64,000 nucleotides of DNA from Palsa-461 sp963768185 (GTDB lineage Bacteria > Actinomycetota > Acidimicrobiia > Acidimicrobiales > RAAP-2), in the NCBI GenBank assembly GCA_963768185.1, contig CAVYGS010000005.1, positions 620,001 to 684,000 on the forward strand. Reading direction: 5' to 3'. The position numbers were made by a program, and so were the translations under genes. Below are positions 56,344-64,000 of this stretch, one piece after another. Position 1 is the stretch's first letter. Each line of letters opens with the position of its first letter. The notes beneath the pieces are model-generated. The model did not search any database. It was not told the origin of the DNA and saw nothing but the letters and a program-made list of their open reading frames with translations.

Positions 56344-56361
56344 TCCCCAAAAAAGTCCCAA
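56271..56361. repeat. TCCCCAA iteron-like repeats
   Basis: TCCCCA(A/C) occurs at 56271, 56291, 56312, 56333 and 56344, with shorter TCCCAA at 56325 and 56356. Most spacings are 20-21 or 11-12 bases, near one or two helical turns. It lies between the CDF gene and tag and immediately 5' of the RNA-like segment on the minus strand. Purpose unknown. Confidence 0.45.
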
Positions 56362-56411
56362 CTCCGACGCCGACAGAGCGCGCCGAAACACCGGGGTGCG
56401 ACACTCTCGCG

Positions 56412-57008
56412 ATGACGACGACACCGAGTGACGACGTATCGCGCTGTGCGTGGGCAACCGGCGAATTTCTCATCCCCTACCACGACGAGGAGTGGGGGGT
56501 CCCCGTCCACGACGACCGTCGGCACTTCGAGTTCCTGGTCCTGGAGTCGGCCCAGGCCGGGCTGAGCTGGCTGACCATCCTGCGGCGTCGAGAGGGCTAC
56601 CGCCAGGCCTTTTGCGGATTCGACCCCGAGCAAGTGGCCGGGTTCACGGCCCGCGACGTCGAGCGCCTCCTGGAGGACCCGGGCATCGTCCGGAACCGCA
56701 AGAAGGTGGAGTCGACGGTGGCGAACGCCCGCGCGCTCCTCGCTCTCGTTGAGTCGGGGGGAAGCTTCGACGACTACCTGTGGCGCTTCGTCGACGGCAT
56801 CCCGATCGTCAACGAGTGGTCCGACATCGCGCAGGTCCCGGCCAAGACGCCGTTGTCCGAACGCCTGAGCAAGGACCTGCGCTCGCGCGGCTTTCGCTTC
56901 GTCGGTCCGGTCGTCTGCTACGCGCACCTCCAGGCGGCCGGCTTGGTCAATGACCACTTGACGACGTGCTTCAGATGGCCACTGCTCGCGCGAGGTGACG
57001 GATCATGA
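56412..57008 (+). CDS. tag: DNA-3-methyladenine glycosylase I
   Basis: A 198-residue helix-hairpin-helix glycosylase that removes 3-methyladenine from alkylated DNA. It begins with S-R-C-A-W-A, then Y-H-D-E-E-W-G-V-P, and ends with H-L-T-T-C, giving the Cys-His-His-Cys zinc set. L-S-W-L-T-I-L-R-R-R-E is the substrate-pocket helix. ATG 56412 is chosen; the longer frame runs over the repeats. The last 38 bases overlap the convergent GNAT gene. Confidence 0.92.
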   Translation: MTTTPSDDVSRCAWATGEFLIPYHDEEWGVPVHDDRRHFEFLVLESAQAGLSWLTILRRREGYRQAFCGFDPEQVAGFTARDVERLLEDPGIVRNRKKVESTVANARALLALVESGGSFDDYLWRFVDGIPIVNEWSDIAQVPAKTPLSERLSKDLRSRGFRFVGPVVCYAHLQAAGLVNDHLTTCFRWPLLARGDGS

Positions 57009-57480
57009 CGACACGCGCACCCAAGTCGTCGAGCCCGTGCGCCCGCTCGGTGTCGCGCACGGCGCGCAGCTCGTCGCACCATTCGCGCTCGTCGAGCTCG
57101 ACGAACCCCACCGACCGGTAAAACGGGCCGTTCCACGGAACGTCCCGGAAGGTGCACAGCGTGATGCACGCGTAGTCGGCGTCGGCCGCCCACTGGCAGC
57201 CGGCTTCCACCAAGGCTCGCCCGATCCCCCGGCGGCCGTGGTCAGCGAGCACTGAGACCTGTTCGACGTGGGGGTGACCGCAAAGCAGCGTGAGCCAAAG
57301 GAAACCGACCGGGGGCTCGCCGGCCACGAACACCGCCAGCGCCAACTCTCCGCGGTCGGCGACGGGCAGCGATGACGAGAAATAGAAGCCAACCTCTGCG
57401 AACAGCTCTCCGGAGCGCCGCTCGAGCTCACCCAGGAGGACGAGCTCGTCCGGTCGGGCGGGGCGGATGCCGGCGCTCAG
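56971..57480 (-). CDS. GNAT family N-acetyltransferase, possible CTG start
   Basis: About 169 residues. The acetyl-CoA site is V-S-V-L-A-D-H-G-R-R-G-I-G-R-A-L, followed by C-T-F-R-D-V-P-W-N-G-P-F-Y-R-S-V-G-F, both classic GNAT. There is no ATG or GTG in frame near the domain start. A CTG at 57480 would begin L-S-A-G-I-R-P-A-R-P and overlap the stop of the upstream gene by 4 bases, as ATGA/GTGA overlaps do elsewhere here. An indel is the other explanation. The substrate is unknown. Confidence 0.78.
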   Translation of the reverse strand: MSAGIRPARPDELVLLGELERRSGELFAEVGFYFSSSLPVADRGELALAVFVAGEPPVGFLWLTLLCGHPHVEQVSVLADHGRRGIGRALVEAGCQWAADADYACITLCTFRDVPWNGPFYRSVGFVELDEREWCDELRAVRDTERAHGLDDLGARVVMIRHLARAVAI

Positions 57481-57887
57481 CTCTTCTTGCGCCGTGGGGT
57501 GGACTCCTTCACCATGCGCGAGACGAGCTGGCGCGACACGCCCCAGCCGCGGGCGATCTCCGCCATCGTGCTTCCCTCGGCGGCAGCCAGCTTGAACTGC
57601 GCCTGTTGGGCACGGTGGCGGGCCGCCTGCACCTCGCGGATGATGTCGGAGGTCGCGGCACGCGCTTGGGCGGCGTTGGCGACCTTGGCGACCTCGGTCG
57701 CGCTCTTTCCGGACTCGATCATCTTGCGGACCCGACGCATCAGCGTCTCCATGAACTTGAGCTGGCTCCGCGTCCGAATGATGGCCTCCTCCATCTCTCG
57801 CAGCGTGCGGGCAGCATCCTCGCGGAGGGCGGCCATCTGGGCCGGTGAGGCCCCCTTGGATCTCGGCCCGTTGGATGCTGTCGGCAT
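57477..57887 (-). CDS. Coiled-coil protein with C-terminal HTH
   Basis: A 136-residue protein. Residues ~15-60 are an Arg/Glu-rich coiled coil. The C-terminus A-E-G-S-T-M-A-E-I-A-R-G-W-G-V-S-R-Q-L-V is a helix-turn-helix followed by a basic K-K-S tail. A small DNA-binding regulator is likely. It is upstream of and overlaps the GNAT gene. Confidence 0.75.
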   Translation of the reverse strand: MPTASNGPRSKGASPAQMAALREDAARTLREMEEAIIRTRSQLKFMETLMRRVRKMIESGKSATEVAKVANAAQARAATSDIIREVQAARHRAQQAQFKLAAAEGSTMAEIARGWGVSRQLVSRMVKESTPRRKKS

Positions 57888-57994
57888 GCGTCTCCTTCGT
57901 CTCGCGAGGCGCGGCCGGGCTCGCCCCCCTGTTCTCCGTGTTGGCGCGGCCTGCGGACGACTCGGGCGCGCCGGCTGGGTGATTCCCGGTTCCC

Positions 57995-58903
57995 CTAGGA
58001 GGCCTTCTTGCGGGCGGTGCGGCGCTGGGTCTCGCCGGTCTTGGTGGCTGCCTGCTTCCCACCCGAGCGGGCGGCCGCCCCCTTCGCGACCGGCTTGGCG
58101 TCCGCCCTCGGCCCTGAGCCCTTGCTCGCGGCCTTGACGCTCGCCTCGAGCGCCGCCATGAGGTCGACGACCTTCGGAGCTGCGGGAGGCGCCTCAAGCA
58201 CGATCTCGCGACCCTCGTGCTTGCTCGCAACCAGCTCCTCCACCCGTTCGCGGTGGGTGTCGTGGTACTGCTCGGCGTCGAAGGACGAGCTCATGGCGTC
58301 GATCAGCTGACGGGCGATCGCAACCTCACGCTCGTTGAACTCCTCGTCGTGCGGCAGGTTCGGAAGCTCTTCGGAGGGCGAGCGGACCTCATCGGCGAAG
58401 TACATCGTCTGCATGACGAGCACATCGTCGGATTCCCCCGGCCGCACGGCCACCAGATACTCCTTATTGCGCATCACGAGGGAGGCGATGGCGATCTTGG
58501 ACTCGGCGAGCATCGCCTGGCGCAGCAGCGCGTAGGCCCGGCGGGACCCCTCGCCCTGGGGCGCCAGGTAGTACCCGGCCCGGTAGTAGAGCGGGTCGAT
58601 GTCCGCCGCTTCAACGAAATCGAGGATTGAGATGTTCCGTGAGCGCTCGGGGTCCGCCGCGGTCAGCTCCTCGTCGGTGACCATGACGTACTCGCCGTCA
58701 CCCACGTTGTAGCCCTTCAAGATCTTGGACTGATCGACCTCACGCCCGGTTCGTTCGTTGACCTTCTTGTAGCGAATGCGGTCAGCGGTGCCGGCCTCGA
58801 ATTGGTTGAAGTGAATCGTCTTGTCCTGGGTAGCCGAAAAGAGCCCAACAGGGACGTTGACCAGCCCAAAGCTGAGAGATCCCGACCAAATCGCTCGTGC
58901 CAT
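57995..58903 (-). CDS. ku: Non-homologous end-joining protein Ku
   Basis: A 302-residue bacterial Ku that forms a ring homodimer on DNA ends and recruits LigD. It starts M-A-R-A-I-W-S-G-S-L-S-F-G-L-V-N-V-P-V, with L-D-F-V-E and Y-Y-R-A-G-Y-Y-L-A-P in the beta-barrel. The C-terminal ~60 residues are a Lys/Ala/Arg tail that aids DNA threading. ATG 58903 is used; the frame extends 8 codons upstream. No ligD is in the window. Confidence 0.95.
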   Translation of the reverse strand: MARAIWSGSLSFGLVNVPVGLFSATQDKTIHFNQFEAGTADRIRYKKVNERTGREVDQSKILKGYNVGDGEYVMVTDEELTAADPERSRNISILDFVEAADIDPLYYRAGYYLAPQGEGSRRAYALLRQAMLAESKIAIASLVMRNKEYLVAVRPGESDDVLVMQTMYFADEVRSPSEELPNLPHDEEFNEREVAIARQLIDAMSSSFDAEQYHDTHRERVEELVASKHEGREIVLEAPPAAPKVVDLMAALEASVKAASKGSGPRADAKPVAKGAAARSGGKQAATKTGETQRRTARKKAS

Positions 58904-58974
58904 CTTCTTAGTCTTACCTACTGCCAAGGGATGGGGTCCACCATCCTGTTACACCCATTCGCCACACTGGCCTC

Positions 58975-59367
58975 ATGGCGACGGCGCCGAACCCGACGAA
59001 GTTGGTCATGCTGGCCGCAAGGGGCCTGGCCGAGCTGAGGGACGACGAGCTTCGGGGCAACCAACTCCACCTCGAACTTGAGGTGAGCGTGTGGCTCCGA
59101 CGCTCCGGAGCCGATCTCGCTTCGGTCCCCCGCATGCTGTTGGCGCTCCGCCAGACCCTGCTCGATGTCTCAGCGCTCGACGCCGACAGCGAGCCCGTTC
59201 CGCTCGTGCTCCAGGACACCCAGCGGGCGGTCGCCAGCCTGTGTGCCTACCTTTACGGACTCGTTGCCCGTGGTGCCGCCTCACTCGACATGGAGCGAGG
59301 CGCCTTCGTCGAGATCGCGCTCGCGCACCTGAGCCAGCCCGCCTCGGGCGCTCGCCGAACCTCGTAG
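58975..59367 (+). CDS. Hypothetical protein
   Basis: A 130-residue all-helical protein I do not recognise. It is divergent from ku across a 71-base gap. Its helices are amphipathic (L-E-L-E-V-S-V-W-L-R-R-S-G-A-D-L-A), without membrane segments or known motifs. Codon use is normal for the window. Confidence 0.65.
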   Translation: MATAPNPTKLVMLAARGLAELRDDELRGNQLHLELEVSVWLRRSGADLASVPRMLLALRQTLLDVSALDADSEPVPLVLQDTQRAVASLCAYLYGLVARGAASLDMERGAFVEIALAHLSQPASGARRTS

Positions 59368-59424
59368 CGCTCCGATCACCTCGGGCGCCTCGGTCCGCGG
59401 CTCAACCCTGCTGTGGTGCGGTCA

Positions 59425-59982
59425 TCAGCAGGATTGCGAGGTAAACAGCGCCTTGGCGACCGCTCCCCACTCATGGATCACCTGGGGGATCACGCCGCGC
59501 AGCGGCACCGGTGCGGGGACAATCAGAAGGCGGCCCGTGAAGCACCGTTCCATGAGGAGCCGGGCCTCCGTCACCTGGATTCGGCCGGGCACAAGCATGA
59601 TCGAGTGGAGATGGTGCGCGTGCGCGTAGTCGACCGCGAACTTGATCTCACCGCCTGTGTGGGGGGGATTCGGCACGAAACAGACGACCTTCACCCTCGG
59701 GACCCTCGGGCACGAGGTGTCGGTGACTACCCCGCCTTGGGAAAACAGCAGCGTCGACGCGTACCCCTTCTCGGCCAACGAGATTGCCGTGTCGGCGCGA
59801 CCCACTTCGTTCTCCCCGGCGAGACTGACGATCGCACCCACCCGACCGGGCCGGTCGCTCGACGGCCACACGAAGAGGACCGAGCTGGCCACCAGGAAGG
59901 CCACGACCACCACGGTGATCGCGGTGAGCCAGGGATGGCGTCGCAAGATGAAGCGGCGGCTGGGATCCGATGAGCGGGTCAC
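59425..59982 (-). CDS. YdcF/SanA family (DUF218) membrane-anchored protein
   Basis: A 185-residue protein with one N-terminal membrane helix (about 19-39) and a DUF218 domain: I-V-S-L-A-G near the start, then R-A-D-T-A-I-S-L-A-E-K-G-Y-A and L-L-F-S-Q-G-G. It has S-I-M-L-V-P-G-R-I-Q-V-T-E-A-R-L where the family usually reads T-s...H-m-x-R. Relatives (ElyC, SanA) act in cell-envelope polymer metabolism. It precedes the LAFTG and DUF4012 genes. The start is GTG 59982. Confidence 0.75.
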   Translation of the reverse strand: MTRSSDPSRRFILRRHPWLTAITVVVVAFLVASSVLFVWPSSDRPGRVGAIVSLAGENEVGRADTAISLAEKGYASTLLFSQGGVVTDTSCPRVPRVKVVCFVPNPPHTGGEIKFAVDYAHAHHLHSIMLVPGRIQVTEARLLMERCFTGRLLIVPAPVPLRGVIPQVIHEWGAVAKALFTSQSC

Positions 59983-60075
59983 TCGTTGTCTCGCGAAGGC
60001 GATCTCGAACCGGCCGCGTCGCCAGCGAATGTACGGGCGGCCGGCGGTGGAACTGGCTGGGGCTGAATGCCGAAC

Positions 60076-60588
60076 TTAGTTGACCGACTCCCGGCGTCGA
60101 CGGCTGACCAGGAATAGCAGGCCCCCACCACCGATGGCGGCGCCGCCCACCACCACCATCAGCGCGATGTCAGCTCCGGTGAAGGCGAGGCTGGACGTGC
60201 TGGAGCTGGCGGCGAGCACCGGCTGACCGCAGCCCCCCGAGCCGACCGTGATAGTCGTGCTCGAGGTGTCCCCATCTGAACCATGGGACGTGATCGAGTA
60301 ATTGCCAGGCGAAGTCCCCGAGGGGATCGTCAGGTTCGTGCTGAAGGTCCCGCTGGGGTCTGCCGTCGCGGAGCCACCAGCGGCGTCGGAGCTCCCGAGC
60401 CTCAGCGTTACCACCTCGCCAGGCTGAAAACCGCTACCAGAGACCGTGGTTGCGCCGCACGGGTCGACAGTCGCACTGCTCGTCGAAAGCTGGGTCAAGT
60501 TGTTCGGGCCGTAGGCGAACGCGGTCCCCGACCATGCCAAGAGTGCGATCGCGCCGATCGCGCCTGACACTGCAAGTCTGACCTTCAC
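60076..60588 (-). CDS. LAFTG-anchored cell-surface protein
   Basis: A 170-residue exported protein. A signal peptide spans residues 1-25 (A-F-A cleavage). An Ig-like/IPT beta domain follows (G-S-G-F-Q-P-G-E-V-V-T-L). The C-terminus is L-A-F-T-G at 134-138, a hydrophobic helix, then R-R-R-R, a complete sortase signal of the LAxTG class used by actinobacterial class E sortases. GTG 60588 has GGAGG upstream. No sortase gene is in the window. Three TGTATCA boxes lie in its promoter region. Confidence 0.85.
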   Translation of the reverse strand: MKVRLAVSGAIGAIALLAWSGTAFAYGPNNLTQLSTSSATVDPCGATTVSGSGFQPGEVVTLRLGSSDAAGGSATADPSGTFSTNLTIPSGTSPGNYSITSHGSDGDTSSTTITVGSGGCGQPVLAASSSTSSLAFTGADIALMVVVGGAAIGGGGLLFLVSRRRRESVN

Positions 60589-60664
60589 AACACCCTCCTG
60601 ACCCCAACGAGAGGCCGAGTTTGGGACCTTACCGCCTGGATGAGAAGAGTAAACCGGCGGGGGC

Positions 60665-60738
60665 TTGATACATGGCGCGACGTACGCGAATCGCTCGCTT
60701 GATACATAGGACTCGACCAGACAACACAGACTGATACG
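60665..60738 (-). promoter_or_regulatory. Three TGTATCA boxes upstream of the LAFTG gene
   Basis: On the minus strand the boxes read ATGTATCAAGC (60673-60663), ATGTATCAAGC (60707-60697) and CGTATCAGTC (60738-60729). They are direct repeats 34 and 32 bases apart, about three helical turns, all pointing at the LAFTG gene. This is the densest cluster of the motif and the strongest case for a real binding site. Confidence 0.55.
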
Positions 60739-60789
60739 TCACGCGTGGCTCGTGAGCCCACCACCTCCGGGCGGCGGAGAGACTGGGGA

Positions 60790-63180
60790 TCAGCCCGAGC
60801 CCGAGCCGAACGAGCGCGACTGCACCATCTCGGAGTTGTTGAGCTTCCATCGCTCGGACCCGCCGGCCGTGGCGGAGCCGACCTCGACCGTGTTGATCTG
60901 GGGGTTTGCGGAAGGCTGCAACCGCATGGTCAGGGCGTAGGCCCCCGGGCCGACCCGGCCTTCAAGATCTACCTCGAGAGTCACCGAACCTTCCGCCGGG
61001 ACCTGCACGAACTGGCTATACGCGAACACGCCAAACTCGCGACCGACGCGAAACGAACTCAGTCGGCCATCGACCGTGACCCTGGTGAAATGCAAAGGGC
61101 TGTACAGCGACAGCCAAGTGATGTTATTCCCGGGCGGCACGCTGGCAACGCCGGGGCTGTTGATCACGATTGCCGGCAGCCCCGAGCTCGGAGCGTCGTT
61201 CACCAGCTTGATGGTGACCGTCGAGTCGACCACACCGGTCTTCGAGTCGAACCGCACACTGTCGTTGATCGACTTGTGCAAAAAGGCGTCGATCTTGTTG
61301 TTGCCGGCGTTCTGGGTGGTCAACGCGAGGAGGTCCTTCCCGCGGGTCGCGGGGAAGGACCCCGCCATGTCGAGCTTGCGAATGAGCGGCCGGTCGCGTG
61401 AATGCGCGCTCCAGAAGACGATCCGGCCTTCTCGCACCAACGGGTCGAGGATGTCGGAGAGTTCGCGCGGGGAGGGGAGGTTGCCTTGGACCAGGGTGTC
61501 AAACGCGATGTGGAGCGCCTGCTGCAAGAAGTCGTGGCGGATCTGGTCCTGGTCGGGCACTCCGACGTCAAAGGTCGTGTACTGCGTCTTGAGGAGGATT
61601 CTCGCGGCGTTCTGGGCCGACAGCTGCACGGGCAATCCTGGGACTTCGATCGGACCGGTCAGCTGGAGGATGGCGGCCAGGCCATAGGGGTCGATGCCGA
61701 GGACGCCGTCGATCGGCGGCCCACCGCTCTGCGTGTAGATCTGAGTCTGCTCGTACAGCTGCGTGAAGACGTCGGCATCGGTCGGAAAGTCAGGCGAATA
61801 GGTCGCATCCCGTGCATGCATGCCGGGGTTGAAGGCTCCATAGCGCTTCAGGAACTGTGGGACCCCCTTGAGCACGCCACCTTGAGGCGGGAGCGAGGCA
61901 TCAAGATCGGAGCCCGCGCCGGACTGGGTCAAGGTGACTCGGCCGTTGGTTGCCGTCAACACCCCGTAGCTCCCAATGAATCCGTCGTAGCCGCGGCTTT
62001 CGGAGGGGGACATAAAGGCAACGAGATAGCGTTGTGTGCCGTCGCCACCCAGCATTGCCGGGAGGACATTTACGGCGCTGAGCGCGAGGTCTGCGGTGTG
62101 CGTGGCTCGAGCGAGCTCGTTCTCGTAGGCCACCTCCTTGTCCCGGATTGGTCCGATGATCCAGTCGGAGTTCGCCGCCTTCAGTTGCCGCAGAGCCACG
62201 TGCAGCTGCTTGTCCACGGCCTTGCCGGGGGGACCGAGGGCTCGCAGGCGCGCCAAGTTGAGATGGCCATGGTGGTACTCGAGGTTCTTGTAGTCGATAG
62301 CCGAGATGTGATCCTCCCCGGCCGCCGAGGTCGCTGCCGCAGTCTTCATGACGGTCGAAAGGAGGCGGCTCTGCTGCGCCGCCACCGGCACGAGTCGCGA
62401 TGGCGCGATCCACCACTGGCTGAGCGTCGACGCAGCATTCGAGGCATCGCGCTCGGCGGCTCCCAGTTGTCCCGCAACCGATGCCGGGTTCCCCTCCCCG
62501 ACGGCCGCAAGCGCCGCCCTGGCTGCGTCCTGGCCCTCGGTCACCTTGTTGCGCACAAGGATCGCTGCGATGGCGAGCGGTAGCACTGCGAGGATGCCCA
62601 GTCCGATGACGATCAGGGTCGCCGTCAAAGCGCGTCGCCGCACTCGCCCAGGTGAGTTCGCCCACGCGGAACCCGCACAGGCCAGGGTCAAGACGGCCGC
62701 GATCAACGACGGAAGGCCGTGAAAAAGAAGGGGCGGCCAGCGCAGGATCACCTGCACCCCAAGCGCGCCAAGCAAGCCGCCGAAGAGCACTTGCGTTCGG
62801 GCTCGGATCGCCGCTCCCACAGCGACCAGCTCCGTGGCGCCAGCTGGGATGAGGAGCCAGCTCCGTGACATCACAGCGACGGTGAACCCGACGACGATCC
62901 AGACCACGCGAGACGACCGGCTGCACAGCACGCAGAAAGACGCTCCGAAGACCCCAACCTCGATCTGGTCGACAACGTGGGTGCCGGTCGGGCGCGCACC
63001 GGCGAAGGCTGCGCCTATTCCGGCCGCCACGGCCAGGGCGAGGACGCCGTAGCGCTCGACAGCCACGCGCGGCGCGCGACCATCAGGTGCCTTGGTCTGC
63101 GCGGCGACGCTCACGTGGCCGCGAATGTACAGCGTCACCAGGGCGAAACCGGGTGCATCCGCCCCGGCAAGCCGTCTCAT
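60790..63180 (-). CDS. DUF4012 domain-containing membrane protein
   Basis: A protein of about 796 residues. The first ~230 residues carry several membrane helices; the rest is a large outside domain of the DUF4012 type (Y-L-V-A-F-M-S-P-S-E-S-R-G-Y-D-G-F-I-G-S-Y-G and D-G-V-L-G-I-D-P-Y-G-L-A-A-I-L). Its relatives share a fold with LytR-CpsA-Psr-like proteins and occur in exopolysaccharide loci; the exact role is unknown. ATG 63180 or GTG 63114 could be the start. Divergent from the O-methyltransferase. Confidence 0.85.
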   Translation of the reverse strand: MRRLAGADAPGFALVTLYIRGHVSVAAQTKAPDGRAPRVAVERYGVLALAVAAGIGAAFAGARPTGTHVVDQIEVGVFGASFCVLCSRSSRVVWIVVGFTVAVMSRSWLLIPAGATELVAVGAAIRARTQVLFGGLLGALGVQVILRWPPLLFHGLPSLIAAVLTLACAGSAWANSPGRVRRRALTATLIVIGLGILAVLPLAIAAILVRNKVTEGQDAARAALAAVGEGNPASVAGQLGAAERDASNAASTLSQWWIAPSRLVPVAAQQSRLLSTVMKTAAATSAAGEDHISAIDYKNLEYHHGHLNLARLRALGPPGKAVDKQLHVALRQLKAANSDWIIGPIRDKEVAYENELARATHTADLALSAVNVLPAMLGGDGTQRYLVAFMSPSESRGYDGFIGSYGVLTATNGRVTLTQSGAGSDLDASLPPQGGVLKGVPQFLKRYGAFNPGMHARDATYSPDFPTDADVFTQLYEQTQIYTQSGGPPIDGVLGIDPYGLAAILQLTGPIEVPGLPVQLSAQNAARILLKTQYTTFDVGVPDQDQIRHDFLQQALHIAFDTLVQGNLPSPRELSDILDPLVREGRIVFWSAHSRDRPLIRKLDMAGSFPATRGKDLLALTTQNAGNNKIDAFLHKSINDSVRFDSKTGVVDSTVTIKLVNDAPSSGLPAIVINSPGVASVPPGNNITWLSLYSPLHFTRVTVDGRLSSFRVGREFGVFAYSQFVQVPAEGSVTLEVDLEGRVGPGAYALTMRLQPSANPQINTVEVGSATAGGSERWKLNNSEMVQSRSFGSGSG

Positions 63181-63229
63181 CGAACGCTCGACACTCGACC
63201 TTCGGATCGAAGCGGCTGCGCTGCGCACC

Positions 63230-63241
63230 TAGGGTTGTCCC
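63230..63241 (+). promoter_or_regulatory. Leaderless -10 element for the O-methyltransferase
   Basis: TAGGGT (63230-63235) is followed by 6 bases and ATG 63242, the leaderless layout seen for other genes here. Confidence 0.4.
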
Positions 63242-63910
63242 ATGGCCAACAACACATGGACCGACGTTGACAGGTATCTCTGTGATCGACTCTTCGATCC
63301 GAGCCCCGAGCTCGAGGCAGCGCTCGCTGCGAGTGAGGACGCTGGTCTCCCGCCGATCGCGGTCGCACCGAATCAGGGCAAGTTGCTCGAGGTCCTCCTC
63401 CGCTCCAGCAACGCGACCTCGGTCCTCGAAGTCGGAACTCTTGGCGGATACAGCACCATCTGGATGGCGCGCGCGCTGCCAGAAGGGGGCAGGATCGTGA
63501 CCCTCGAACTCTCGGCCAAGCACGCCGACGTGGCCCAGGCCAACCTCGAGCACGCTGGTGTTGCAGACAAGGTCGAGATCCGCCGGGGTGCTGCGCTCGA
63601 CAGCCTCAAGAAGCTGATCGACGAGGAAGCCGGACCCTTCGATTTCATCTTCATCGACGCCGACAAGGAGAACACCCGCTCCTATTTCGAGCTGTCGCTC
63701 GCGCTGTCCCATCCGGGCACGATCATCTTCGTCGACAACATCGTGCGGAACGGAGCGCTCATCGACTCGGATACCAACGACTCCCAGGTCCTCGGGATGC
63801 GCACGTTCATGGACTACGTGAAGACCGAGCCCCGCGTGGAGATCACCGGCGTGCAGACCGTGGGGTCGAAGGGCTACGACGGGTTCGCGCTCGCGTACGT
63901 CAAGAGCTGA
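63242..63910 (+). CDS. O-methyltransferase (class I, COMT-like)
   Basis: A 222-residue enzyme of the caffeoyl-CoA/catechol O-methyltransferase type. The SAM motif is V-L-E-V-G-T-L-G-G-Y-S-T, followed by V-T-L-E-L-S and F-I-F-I-D-A-D-K-E, which carries the metal Asp, and F-V-D-N-I-V-R-N-G. Members methylate catechols with Mg2+. The substrate here is unknown; it stands alone on the plus strand. Confidence 0.9.
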   Translation: MANNTWTDVDRYLCDRLFDPSPELEAALAASEDAGLPPIAVAPNQGKLLEVLLRSSNATSVLEVGTLGGYSTIWMARALPEGGRIVTLELSAKHADVAQANLEHAGVADKVEIRRGAALDSLKKLIDEEAGPFDFIFIDADKENTRSYFELSLALSHPGTIIFVDNIVRNGALIDSDTNDSQVLGMRTFMDYVKTEPRVEITGVQTVGSKGYDGFALAYVKS

Positions 63911-63922
63911 GCGCCTGCCGGG

Positions 63923-64000
63923 TTAGCGGCCGGTCAACTCCCAGCGCTGGGGGATGCCTGGGCTGCGCCGAACGACTCCGCGCGACTCGAGCACGATGAG
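63923..64000 (-). CDS. C-terminus of an unidentified protein (partial)
   Basis: A minus-strand frame enters from the right edge and ends at TAA (63925-63923), leaving 25 residues that read like a winged-helix tail (V-L-E-S-R-G-V-V-R-R-S-P-G, W-E-L-T-G-R). Too little remains to name it. Confidence 0.45.
   Translation of the reverse strand, partial: LIVLESRGVVRRSPGIPQRWELTGR

Overview
The window is a stretch of chromosome from a high-GC Gram-positive bacterium, almost certainly an actinomycete (Actinomycetota). A non-mycolate lineage such as Acidimicrobiia is my inference from the gene mix. Support comes from the actinobacterial block metG-tatD-(cell-wall protein)-rsmA-ispE, two very small actinobacteria-type ribosomal proteins (bS22-like and bL37-like), many LLM/F420-type oxidoreductases, frequent GTG starts, 4-base GTGA/ATGA gene overlaps, and several leaderless -10 promoters.

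Layout. 0-9 kb: an accessory region with a tyrosine phosphatase, an alpha/beta hydrolase, a small glycan cluster (GT2, polysaccharide pyruvyl transferase, GT25), an LLM oxidoreductase, a gene-poor stretch holding a tRNA 5' half, and a phytanoyl-CoA dioxygenase-like gene. 9.5-24 kb: core genes (bS22-like, ispE, rsmA, RlpA-like, tatD, metG, rsmI, DUF192, ychF, bL37-like, GDPD, adenosine kinase, pepN, GDT1-type transporter). 24-28 kb: a methyltransferase, then a minus-strand trio of GT4, methyltransferase and an alpha/alpha-barrel protein. 28-31 kb: a soluble MgtE-like sensor gene followed by a non-canonical Nramp permease, the most interesting functional pair. 31-40 kb: acyl-CoA dehydrogenase, a second glycan-type region (PaaK/CapK-like, FAD protein, methyltransferase), NifU-like and AhpD-like genes. 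40-44 kb: PadR/ABC/FtsX efflux operon and tRNA-Arg(CCU). 44-50 kb: PspA, ahcY, an ECF sigma/anti-sigma pair with a divergent secreted-repeat gene, LLM oxidoreductase, threonine aldolase. 51-56 kb: a tightly overlapping operon of LLM oxidoreductase, SCP2-like thiolase, KAS III, nucleotidyltransferase and CDF transporter, running into a GNRA-hairpin-rich RNA-like segment. 56-59 kb: DNA repair (Tag, Ku). 59-64 kb: envelope genes (YdcF/SanA-like, LAFTG-anchored protein, DUF4012) and an O-methyltransferase.

Two window-wide patterns stand out. A TGTATCA box, usually oriented toward the gene, recurs upstream of the glycan and envelope genes (about 2.7, 6.1, 34.8, 39.8 and 60.7 kb), which suggests a shared regulon. 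Six or seven conserved genes carry single-base frame breaks, which points to indel errors in the assembly more than to true gene decay.
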